This document shows, piece after piece, positions 1-9,334 of a stretch of DNA of 64,000 bases. The notes under the pieces are model-generated. The model was not told the DNA's origin. It did no database searches and saw only the letters and a list, made by a program, of their open reading frames with translations. A program made the position numbers and the translations under genes. The DNA comes from Amoebophrya sp. A120 (lineage: Eukaryota; Sar; Dinophyceae; Syndiniales; Amoebophryaceae). Every line of letters begins with the position of its first letter. Position 1 is the stretch's first letter. Where the stretch lies: contig CAJINV010000011.1 in assembly GCA_905178155.1 (NCBI GenBank), forward strand, positions 10,154-74,153. Reading direction: 5' to 3'.

Positions 1-640
1 TTTGGCCAGGCAAAAATCCCACGGGGTGGAGCCACGCTAAGCAGAACGCCCCACCGGTGGCACGCTCGCAAATTTTCCACGGGGCGGCCCCCAAAGTTCA
101 TTCAGGTCCCCCGGTCCCCCTTTGGCCAGGCAAAAATCCCACGGGGTGGAGCCACGCTAAGCAGAACGCTCCGCCGCTTTTCTTTGGCGACCCACGCAAA
201 AACCCCAAGGGGTGGGGCAACGCTAAGCAGGGCACTCCACCTGTGGTACACGCGGAAACTCATCAAGGGGCGGCCCTCCCAACCCACGGGGTTCGTGTAG
301 GTGCCCAACCCACAGAAAATGGGCCAGGGGTTCTCCCAACCTGCTCCGGGGGTTGCGTGCGTGGGTTTCTGCAGTCGGCGGGCTGCCGAACCCCTTCGCG
401 CCAATTTTCTCGCGGCCTCAAAGAAATTCTTCACAGCAATTCCACAGAAAATGGGCCAGAAATCCTCCCAACCTGCCCCGGGGGTCCTCTGGCTGGGTTT
501 CTGACGTCGGCTGCCGAGCCCTATGGCGCCACTGCAATTTTCTCGGTCGCGGCTTCAAATTCTGGCGAGCCAATCCGCAGGAAATATGCCAAAAATCTCC
601 CAGCCTGCTCCGGGAGTTGCCATCGGGCGGCGGCTTCACT
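1..640. repeat. Degenerate GC-rich tandem repeats
   Basis: Bases 1-51 recur almost identically at 121-171, with a weaker third copy near 181-236. A second unit, beginning ccacagaaaatgggcca, occurs near 309-395 and 440-520 and again in degraded form near 575-620. Long open frames cross this stretch on both strands, but they follow the repeat and have Pro/Gly/Cys-rich low-complexity products, so I do not call a gene. Confidence 0.6.
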
Positions 641-2040
641 GAGTAAGGCCCATGCCCATACTAATGAGAAAGGGGGGGGGAAAGCAAGCTTTGCCGCGGG
701 TGACCGGCTTCCAATTTTTGTACGAGCGCCGGCAGGAATTTTCGCGCCACCGCCACGCCGCCGAGCGATGGCTTCGAGCCCTGCGAGGCAGGGCTTCGCA
801 TAGGGGGGCCTCTGCTCGTAGCCAAAAGGGGGGGCCTTTCCCGGGAATGGCCGGGCCTTAGTTTTTGTCGGAAAAGAAAATTTCCTGCCATACCAGCAGG
901 CGAAGGCGGGCGCCGCATTTACGCGCCCGGCCTCGTGCCATATCGTAGCGCGCAACTAGCGCGGGCACCATCCAAAGCAACCCAGCTGCACACGCTCCCG
1001 AGTGAGTACCTCGCGCGACTGATATGAAGCCGCGAGGTGACACAGCTTGTTTTATCTTGCAATTACTTACCTGACTCATCTGGAGAAATTAACAAAAAAT
1101 ACATACGAAAACCCTGCAAGACAAGGGAAGAGTGCGGGTTTAACGGTGATCGAAACGGGTCTCAAAAAGACGCGTAGCTCGACAACTTTCTCCCTCTGTG
1201 ATTGTGGTTCGCAGGATCTTGCTTGAAGCAGATTATTTCATTGCTATCCGCAGGACCGTTGAAACGCATTTACATTGTAGGCTGGCGGTGTTTCTCCATA
1301 TCCCTTTGGATCAACCAGCAACGATCTGCGATGCTTTCTATGGCACGATCCTGATGTTTAATGACGTAATAATACAGACTAAGGCGTCCACGCCTTGACG
1401 TCACGTAGCATAATCTTTGCACGGTCTCCGTCTGACGAGATCTGAGTGCCAGCTCCTTCGTCGTTTCCTTATGAAGCGACTTTATTTTTTTGAGGCGTGT
1501 ATGATCCAGTCGTGTCGCGAATAGCTGTAACAAAATTTGCGGTGCTACTTGTAGCAGAGAGGTTTGCGCGCGCGGAACGAATTCACCGTGGCTTTTACTT
1601 GACAGCAATTTCAACTAGAGCCAGATCCATTTGAATGAGAACAGTTTCACGCGAGAGGCGATTTTTTTCGCCCACTCAGCCAATCAAAGCTCGGGCAGAA
1701 GCTCGCCTTCCCGTTATTGCGTCAGAAACCATGATATCTGCGTTGAGCTGATTTCGATTACCTAGTTCTGCGCTTAGTGTAGTCTAACAAAAAAATCATT
1801 GAGTGGGTTCATTGTGGGTGTGTGTTGTTTTACCTTCAGTTGCGATTTTCTCTTTATGGAGTAGCTTTCGATCAGATGGTTGTTTTTTATTCCGTCAGGT
1901 CTTGATTTGGTAATGAAAGTAATCAAAAGGTCCTCTTGCAGAGTGCTCACGAAAGTAAGTATACAAGATCAAACAACTAAATATTCGCAACATCGTATCG
2001 TCGTGGCTCTCTCCTGCCAATCACCGGTCATTCTATCCTG
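641..2040. other. No gene recognised
   Basis: GC-rich to about 1050, then AT-richer. One 114-codon minus-strand frame (1270-1614) has no recognisable features and no exon partner. I see no introner or RNA gene here. Confidence 0.4.
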
Positions 2041-3550
2041 TTAGCCGGAAGAGAAAGATGCAGCAGCTGCACGCCCGTGCTTCTGCTGTGAGGAGCGGCG
2101 GTATGGTGCGAAACTCTCGTCCTTGCGATGCTCCCCATGGTATTCGTATCTGTTTACATTTCGATTCCGAGTGTTGCGACAGTTACCTACTTCGATAGTA
2201 CATCTTCGCATCACACTCAAATCGGCCAAATTGCTGTAATTCTCCAGAACTCAACAGGGCTATAGTCTACACTTACCTTACGACGTTCGTGCGCTGTCCA
2301 ATGGCTTCGATCCTCGCGAAAGGGTTGCCTGGTAGGTGGTCCGTGCGATCTTCGCCGTCCCCATTTGCATGCAGCTGTCGCGGCACTTCGTACTCGTAGG
2401 ATGAAGAGCCCGTTGGTCCCCCGACTTCCAACGCTGCAGGTCCGCCCCCCGTATTCACTGCAAATATGTCTGGGTCGGGAAATTGAGTGGAGCTTGCATT
2501 CCGTTTGCGGCACGTCTTTGAATGTGTGTTGCATGGCCAGCAAAGGAAGACCCGTACTTTTCATGCAGAAAACGCAATTTGTGTTTCTTATGCGTGCCAT
2601 GCTTCAACGAGCGTTGCAAAACCTTGTCATGCTTCGCTGCAAGTAGAATGCTTCGAAGTGATGTTTTCATCATCCACAATTCAGCTGCATCACAGCCACA
2701 GGTTTCCAGAGCGACACATATTCGTATTTCATACTCCGCTGGCTTCGCGGAAGCAGGAACGGCAGACCGAGAATATGTTTCTATGGTGGGGCGCTCTTGA
2801 TTCCGTCGGCGTGTCCAGTGCAAATATGTCTGGGTCTGGAAGAATGTGAACTTGTATTGCGGAGTCTGGAAAAGCAAGGGAAAATCTGTGCTGCATGGTC
2901 AGCAAAAGATGATCGATTTTTGTCTCCGGAAGAGGGCAAGCCTCATTCAGACTAAGCATGGATAGGCCACCGAAGAATCATTCGTCATGCTCCGTGTGGT
3001 GCATATGCATAACTCCTTTTCCAGACCTACTTGCAGATGCAAAAACTGTGTAAGCACATGTCTGATTTCTTCAGGACCCAGACGTGTTTGCAGTGCGTAG
3101 CGTGCCTGCCACGATCTTTGTGTTGATTTCTCTCCGGCTCGTAATCGCGGTTAGATTATCCAGTGCAAATATGTCTGGCTGCGGAAACTTGTAATGCTGG
3201 GATGGGAATAACAATAGTGAATGCTCTTCGTCTTCAATGCGCAGCCAAGCACGAGAAATATCTGCACTGCTTGGTGCTGCGTTTTATGCATGACAAACTG
3301 CGTTTTTGCATGACAAGTAAAAATGTCTCTTCTTGGACATCACACATCACAAATTTCTCAGTCATGCCAGACAGGCATGACAGATCTTGCATTCATCCAG
3401 ACCCAGACATATTCGCACTTCATATAGATTTCTGTTTCTGCGTATCAAATACAAAATTGCTGCCCCTTCCCTACTTACTCGTTCCCGATGTTTGCGTTGG
3501 TAGGGTTCACCGCGCAAATCTTTGCCTTGCATGCAAAGCAGCTTCGCCAT
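2041..3550 (-). CDS. Hypothetical protein, six exons
   Basis: Unknown function. The start is the ATG at 3548-3550 and the stop is at 2041-2043. Removing introners 3157-3424, 2814-3099 and 2452-2733, each with one repeat copy, gives one continuous frame. Two tiny canonical introns follow: 2234-2276 (43 nt, GTAAGT donor, TTACAG acceptor) and 2150-2186 (37 nt). The strong GTAAGT donor on the minus strand is the main reason for choosing this strand, because the plus strand also stays open across part of the locus. The protein is roughly 190 residues, basic and Arg-rich, with no signal peptide or membrane segment. More 5' exons cannot be excluded. Confidence 0.55.
2452..2733. mobile_element. Introner, family 1
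   Basis: Ends TATTCACTGCAAATATGTC and a right end matching it in reverse. Flanks CCCCG/CTCCG (4 of 5). Interrupts the gene at 2041-3550, and removal keeps the frame. Confidence 0.8.
2814..3099. mobile_element. Introner, family 1
   Basis: TCCAGTGCAAATATGTC left end and GCAGTGCGTA right end. Exact GCGTG repeats flank it at 2809-2813 and 3100-3104. Removal keeps the frame. Confidence 0.85.
3157..3424. mobile_element. Introner, family 1
   Basis: TATCCAGTGC left end, GCACTTCATA right end. Exact TAGAT repeats at 3152-3156 and 3425-3429. Removal keeps the frame. Confidence 0.88.
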
Positions 3551-3989
3551 GACAAGTCCCGCTTCAACGAGGAGCGTATAGTACGTTTTTCGTCAGTGGT
3601 ACATGCAAAACGATTTTAGAGCAACGAACACAGGCGATTCGGAAATCTCTTTCGGTAGTGGGGTGGCTTGCCAATACCATACTTCTCTTTCTTTTCCTTG
3701 TGGCGAATGGCGTCGTCGTGACGGCTAACATCGTATCAACGCTACAAAAGCCCCCCCTAGGTAAAAAGTGGAATCCACTTCGTGACAGCATGACAGGACA
3801 GGCACAGCGCTACCTACAAGAATGCGAAAACTGGCATTACAAATGGCCTGCAAACGCATCAAAGTCATGAGTTTGAGGAGTGTGTATCTGTATTCTACTT
3901 GTTGCAAGTACTAGGACATCTTTGATGAGTACCTAGTCGAAAACGATGAAGCAGCAGCACGAACTTTTCAACTAACTAGGCGAGCAGGT

Positions 3990-6900
3990 TTATTTTTGTC
4001 TCGATAGGTCGTGCTTCATTTCATGAGTCCGGTCGCCTTGTTCGCGATGGCGGGATTTCGTGGCCTTGTTCTCCTTCTCGTGGTGCTTCATGTTGCGATC
4101 TTGAGTTGCTGCCTCCCGGTGCTCTCTGGCAGGGGGGGCTGCGGTAGGAACAGGTATTTTCATCGAGAGGTGGCGGCTTCGACTGTCCTGTCGCAAACAG
4201 ACCGGGCCTCCACCATCGCCCGCGTCCGCCATGCTGGCGTCATCGTCGTCGTCGCTTTATGCGTTCGCAAATGTCCCTTGACGTCTGGAAGGATGCAAAC
4301 TTGTGATGCGCGTTTCACAATACTACACACAAACCCCTCATTCAGATGCAGCAAAAGTTTGCCCTTTCCTGTCACTGAAATAGCGGATTTGTCATTCGGA
4401 AAAGGCATTGCGAGACCTTCGCACAGCCTGTGAAGATGCTAGGACTTCTTGCATGCCAGACCTTCTGGGTCATGCGAAAGCTGCATCACGAACCTCTGTA
4501 TCCTTCCAGACATCCAGGATCGTTTGCACTGGATACGCTTTCGTGTTGAAAGTCGTCTGCTCGTGCGTGTAAGTCCGCACGATGTCCACTTGGTGGTGGC
4601 ACTGCTCGCACTGCACCTCCTATCCCACGAAAAAGTGTGACAGTCAGTATACACATTTGCTGCAACTTCAGCATCGCATATTTCTCGTCTGCATGTCAGA
4701 GAAAACTAGCAGTGCAAATAGAAATAATATCATAAGGAAAAACACTAACACGTAAAAAAGGAGGCGCGAAAGCCTTTCCTGCATCACAACGGTTTTCGGT
4801 CTTGCCGGTCCTCGTCCAACACAATGTGTATAGTGAAACACTTTTTTCTTGGCATACCAGCGTCTTGCGCCGGAAGCGACCGCGCTGCAGAAGCGGGCTT
4901 CGCCACCTCCAGTCTTGTACAGGTCGTGCTCCGGTAGTTGTTCCGCAGTTGCTCGTTACCACTTCCTATCAATGGCAAATATATGTCTGGGTCTGGAAGG
5001 TTCTAAACTTGTAATGCTGTCAGTGGATTCTACAAAAATTTGTCATGCGGTACCGGTACTATCACAAAGCCTTCTAAAAATCTGTGATGCTACGGCATGC
5101 ATCACAGACATCATGGCTCATGGAAAACATCATGCATGACAAATCTAGAATTCTTCCAGACCCAGACATTTTTGCATTTGATACTTCCGCTGGGAGTCGA
5201 GTCTTCCTCTCCAGGTTCGTTCCCAAAGTGCTCGGCGAGGATCGCATTCTCGACCGTTTTCCACCATGCGACGTTGGGCTTATCGGGAAGATGAGCTTTG
5301 GGTTCCGCCCAGCTGCACTTCCGGCGGTCGCGCACATAGAGTCCGCCCTCGAAGCTATCCTGAGTAGAAACGTCCCCACCCCACCACGTTGGTCATGCAA
5401 ATTATCCGCAGGCCGAAAATCAAATTCTCATTGCATCGCATGCGCAGCCGCATGAGAAGCATTTTCTGTAAGTACTGCGTTTTGCAATTTACCGTGCTGG
5501 AATCAGGCCCAAGGTATAGCCAGTCGATTTGTCATGATCCCACACTAGCTGAAGACGATTACGCGGCGAGTCCAAGTTTGTCATGCGCAACAGCTAAAAC
5601 TTCTTGTTGGCTTGTCGTATAGCAATTGTTTTCTCGTTATCTGGAAAGTGTACTATTCTTTTTCTGTTGGAGTTCGCTCAACGTTGCCACGCCCGCTAGG
5701 TGGCCAAAATGTGCATCTTCAAGATTGTCAGTGTATGACCAAAACTACTTGTCCTTGTCGCCTTGCAGCGGACTTGTCGGCATGCAGCAAAACTTGTGTA
5801 CAGCAAAATGTTTGTCGTGACCAGGGGATGGGGACGTTTTGTTCAGGATAGAAACGTCCCAATTCGAAACGCATCTCCCCAATTTCACCTAGATTGAGTT
5901 ATCAACATATAGTTGGTATACTGTCGTGATCAAGATGCCAAAGAATCGTCCGTCATCTTCATTTGTTGTGGTCTTGCAGCAATACCAGAGACGCAATTGC
6001 ACTACTTGATTAGTAATGATACCTTCATTCCGCCGGCTGAGCCCGCACACTTTTTTATCCTGAGCAAAAACGTCCCCCAGAATTCTCACGCAGTTTTGCA
6101 GTTACAGCAAGATTTGTAATGCGCACCTCCACGAGAGACTGCCATTTTCGATTGTGTTTTTGCATTTGTACTGACGGTGAAAACAGGAAAATCAGATGGA
6201 TTTTTGATACGGCTGTACTTGCCAACCTGCACTGCCCTACAAGTCGTAACTTGTCATGCGTGACTCGCAAAACTTCTGGATTGTGTTCAAGAATCCTCAT
6301 CGTGACTCTGGGGTGGAGACGTTGTTACACAGGATATTTTTCGATGTCGGGAAAGGTGCCGGCACCCTCTTCCTTCTCGTAGTCCAGTTTCAACAATTTG
6401 ACCGGCACAAACCCAGACTTGTCGTTGGCAGCCACGGCGCATGCATTGCAAACATGTCTGGGTCTAGAAACTTGGCATGCTAATAAAGTGTGGATGGCAG
6501 GCAGCCTCCAGTAGCACGCCCTGCATGGCAAGTTTTTCAGGGACTACTTCGTGAGTAAGGAGCATGACAAAGCCCCTTTTTGCAAGACAAACCGACGTCG
6601 CTGTATCGCAACGCGCATGACATCAAGTTTTGTTCTCTTGTCAGACCAGTATCACATGTCTTGCGAGTTCCAGACCCATTCAGATTTGCAGTGGATACGG
6701 TGTTAACGAGCAGGGTAAAGACGACCTCCCCTTCGCTTCCGTATCGGAGCACTTTTCCAAGCTGGTACGAAAAGTCGTTTTCCTGTTGCATTTGAGAAAA
6801 GACATAGGAAGAGCTTTTTCGTCTTGAGGCTTCCTGCTCAAAGAGCAAACTAGCAAAAAGAACATTTCTGTCGGAGCTATATTTTGTACTTAAACAACTT

Positions 6901-7423
6901 ATTCACTGCTCTGCAAACCTCCTGCGTGAGCTCGGCATTCGGCCTGGGCCCGGATCGCCGCCTGCGCCTGCGGCGGTACTGATCGCGGGAACGGTAGCAT
7001 CTTCCATTCTGCTGGTGTCCGTTACCTGGCTGGCCCCTCCCATAGAGATCATACGAAAAACCTATTTCACCAAATGCATGGCGCTTTGGCTCTGCATGAC
7101 CACAGGGGAAACCTAACCTGCCATGCGTTCCTTCCCTGGGAAAAAAAAAAAACACAGAGAACGGCGCCCCGTCTTCAATTTTTTCGAGCAAGACGCCCAC
7201 TTCTGTGCTGCATTCTCACAAGGTCGTTAGAGGGAAACAGGTTTTTTTTACGATAGTGCTGTCGCTGCTTGTATTCCGATCCCCGACCGCCTCCACCAGT
7301 AGATTCCAATCCACTGCCCAGTTCCACAAGATTCGGGTTTTGGCTAACCCGCTGCACACTGTTGTGGGGCTGATTGTCAAACTGAAACCCGCGCCTGCGC
7401 CTGGCACCGCGGTGATCGCTCAT
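3990..7423 (-). CDS. Hypothetical Arg-rich protein, many exons
   Basis: Unknown function. The start is the ATG at 7421-7423. The N-terminus is Gly/Arg-rich, with a run of Arg near 6960, which suggests nucleic-acid binding (inference). Reading down the minus strand, the frame crosses a GT-AG intron (7062-7251, or two smaller introns around an 18-nt exon), a 40-nt GT-AG intron (6850-6889), introner 6440-6697, introner 6056-6336, a canonical intron (5889-6022), introner 5356-5850 and introner 4967-5183. Each step I tested keeps the frame. The 3' part (3990-4660) holds introner 4258-4535, and two frames stay open there. One ends in an acidic then Lys/Glu-rich tail; the other carries a zinc-ribbon-like CEQCHH motif near 4600. 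I cannot say which is used. Confidence 0.6.
4258..4535. mobile_element. Introner, family 1 variant
   Basis: The left arm reads TATGCGTTCGCAAATGTCCC and the right arm mirrors it. Exact CGCTT repeats at 4253-4257 and 4536-4540. The core is GACGTCTGGAAGGAT rather than the usual GTCTGGGTCTGG. Confidence 0.82.
4967..5183. mobile_element. Introner, family 1
   Basis: Exact CTTCC repeats at 4962-4966 and 5184-5188. On the gene strand the frame reads straight through a Ser-Gly-Ser-Gly junction once the element and one repeat are removed. Confidence 0.9.
5356..5850. mobile_element. Introner, family 2
   Basis: TATCCTGAGTAGAAACGTCC left end, GTTCAGGATA right end. Flanks GAAGC/GAAAC (4 of 5). At 495 bp it is the longest un-nested copy. 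Removal keeps the frame. Confidence 0.82.
5889..6022 (-). other. Canonical GT-AG intron, 134 nt
   Basis: Donor after AATGAAG and acceptor CTCAATCTAG. Splicing joins two open exons in frame. It lies between two introners in the same gene, so canonical and introner introns coexist. Confidence 0.6.
6056..6336. mobile_element. Introner, family 2
   Basis: TATCCTGAGCAAAAACGTCC left end, AGGATA right end. TTTTT flanks both sides (6051-6055, 6337-6341). Removal keeps the frame. Confidence 0.82.
6440..6697. mobile_element. Introner, family 1
   Basis: CATGCATTGCAAACATGTC left end, CAGTGGATA right end. Flanks CGGCG/CGGTG. Removal joins two clearly coding exons in frame. Confidence 0.82.
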
Positions 7424-7854
7424 TTTGGGATAATTGCTGGTCTGAATGATCTTGGAGCGATGTGTGCTTGGTGGTGGTTCTTCTAAGATTGAATCGCAGG
7501 TTTTTTGATGTGGGAAAAAAGAAAAACTCCACCCAGTACCAACCTTTGGGTGCTGTGCATTAGGCTATCAAGTAGTACTTATCAGATGGGAATGATGCTG
7601 GACGTCGGTTCGATTACCCCGGGAGGATTTACTATCGCGTACGGTGTTTTCTAAAAGTAAAATTTCCGCTCTAGCCTACTCTCTACTTCTTGCTACTCAA
7701 ACAGGCCGAGGCTTTTTGATTCTGAAGCCGGGCACTTCTTGACGCTTTTGACGGACAGAAAGACAAAACCATAAAAACAACCGTAGCCACGCGTCCTGGA
7801 AACACCATAATTGGAAAGAAAGGCATGCACAACCAAAACGGAGCAGCTGCAACC
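7424..7854. other. Intergenic, nothing recognised
   Basis: Upstream of the gene at 3990-7423. A polypyrimidine tract and AG lie shortly upstream of that gene's ATG, so an SL acceptor is possible but not shown. Confidence 0.4.
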
Positions 7855-8215
7855 ACTTGTCCTGGTGTTTCGGACTTACAGCAATTGAAAGAAATGATTT
7901 ACTGCTGGGTGTGAGCTAGATCTCCGCACGGGGGGATCCATCGTCTCGGCTAAGATCTTGACTGGAGCATGGGGATGTAAATAAATCTGATTGGTGCTGC
8001 AGATCTTCAGCGTCGATCTCGTGCGCCACTTAGTGATCGCCACGTGCACTTCTTCCAGATTGGGAAGTCATGATGACGTGCAACGGATCCACAATGAAAA
8101 TCACTGCCAGAAATACTATTACAGGATCTTGAGCACCACGGCATGACCGGGACCAACTGCTCGCAGTTTTACGTCTCGACAGACAGCCGCAAGAACATTT
8201 GGCTGTCGTCCTACA
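7855..8215. repeat. Dispersed repeat, complete copy
   Basis: The same sequence recurs at 15313-15417 plus 15670-15720 (split by an introner) and at 17083-17315. A roughly 40-bp core containing TGTAAATAAATCTGATTGG also occurs at 16486-16525. This copy has the uninterrupted GATCT site at 7954-7958. Confidence 0.75.
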
Positions 8216-8370
8216 GTATCAGCTTCTTGAAAGGCAGGCTCTTGCGTACTTAGCCCGATAGATCCTTCTAGAAGCACTTCAGAAAAAAAACCTCGAGCCG
8301 ATTGCTCTCGCGCGCGTCTTCTTTGCGTCCCGACGGACTTCTTTGCATGAATTGACTCACCTGAAAGGAA

Positions 8371-8555
8371 ATTCAACTTGTCGTAGAAGTCTCTCAGATC
8401 CCGACGCACGGGAATGTAGTGCTCGTAGGGCTGAAAGATCTTGTCGATCTGGTTGTCGTACCGGAAATGTGCGCGAGACAGGACCTGCCCGGCGAGAAAG
8501 GACCAGATATCACGCAGAGACACATTGTCGCTGAAGTTGTACTATGTAAACCACC
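8371..8555 (-). pseudogene. Fragment of GT90 glycosyltransferase exon
   Basis: Nearly identical to 17821-18005 of the GT90 gene and encodes the same YEHYIPVRRDL segment. It is cut on both sides: unrelated sequence upstream, and an introner inserted after ccacc at 8551-8555, where the intact gene continues with tggtcc. Too incomplete to work as an enzyme. Confidence 0.75.
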
Positions 8556-8625
8556 TATCAAATACAAAAATGTCTGGGTCTGGAAGATCGGAACTTGTGA
8601 TGCTACCTCTGGACTCTACATAAAA

Positions 8626-9166
8626 GTCAAGATTTGAGAATTTTTGGGAATACAAAAGTGTCACGCATGCGAACTATTTTATCTAGTTTTATTTTTGGAG
8701 GTGGAAAGTCCTTGGGTGCCTGTCGTTTTTGATTTTGTTATCTTTTTGGATTCGCTTGTAGTTATCTTTTGGCTTTCACTCATAGGGAAATAGCTATGCG
8801 CGCAAACTAGAACAACACTTCGGCCCTTGCCGTCTCACCGTCAAGTACCTCTCTACCCGATGAAGTAGATAAGTAAAAAACCGCCAATCCCATGATCGGC
8901 CTGCGCATTCGGCGTTCCAAAAACATGCCCATTTTTGTTCAGTTCCACTGCATGCGACAAAACGATGAATCGGATTCAAAGGGATAGATCTGACAGCAAC
9001 ACTTAGACTAGGTCTTGGTCGTGGATGTCGAAGATTAGTAAAAAGGCCAAAAACAATACAAAAAAAGGTGTGCAGACTGATGCTGCTTGCGACAAAATCG
9101 AAGGTAAAGGTAAATCTCGACTTGATCCAAAATGGCTACACAGCCTTGAGCCAAAATGGCTACGGA
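8626..9166 (-). mobile_element. Retrocopied mRNA carrying spliced leaders
   Basis: The insert lies inside an introner between perfect 15-bp repeats (8611-8625 and 9167-9181). Read on the minus strand, its first base is the first base of the 22-nt dinoflagellate SL. A second, degenerate SL follows after two bases. This is the structure expected from reverse transcription and insertion of a trans-spliced mRNA. No long poly(A) remains at the other end. The longest frame inside is 61 codons (8794-8979) and is not recognised. Confidence 0.85.
9121..9166 (-). other. Tandem spliced-leader sequences
   Basis: 9145-9166 matches the dinoflagellate SL at all 22 positions in reverse complement. 9121-9142 is a second full-length copy with three mismatches. 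They are separated by two bases. No GT donor or Sm site follows, so this is not an SL RNA gene. Confidence 0.9.
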
Positions 9167-9334
9167 GGACTCTACATAAAATTTGTATTGGATGAACAGC
9201 AGAAGAGGCGTAATTTGTGCTACACGGAGAGGGTATGTCTCATACTACGACAGCGGAAAAAATTGATGAGGAAAGAAAAAACGAAACAAGTCGACCACTC
9301 TCACGATTCGGAGTTTCTTACTTTCGCGCTTCTT

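Larger units (their letters stand above)
8556..9250. mobile_element. Introner, family 1, broken by a retrocopy
   Basis: The left arm TATCAAATACAAAAATGTC starts at 8556. The body is interrupted at 8626-9166 by a foreign insert and resumes at 9182, matching the interior of other copies (for example near 10640). No right arm was found. Confidence 0.7.

Noticed and set aside
57-803. Long plus-strand open frame at the left edge
   Set aside because: It tracks GC-rich tandem repeats, and frames are open on both strands. The product is low-complexity with no features.
2365-3540. Plus-strand alternative to the gene at 2041-3550
   Set aside because: It also stays open after removing the elements, but the minus strand has GTAAGT/TTACAG introns that extend the frame to a sensible stop.
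7600-7632. tRNA-like ggttcgatt segment
   Set aside because: No pairing T stem, acceptor stem or anticodon arm around it.
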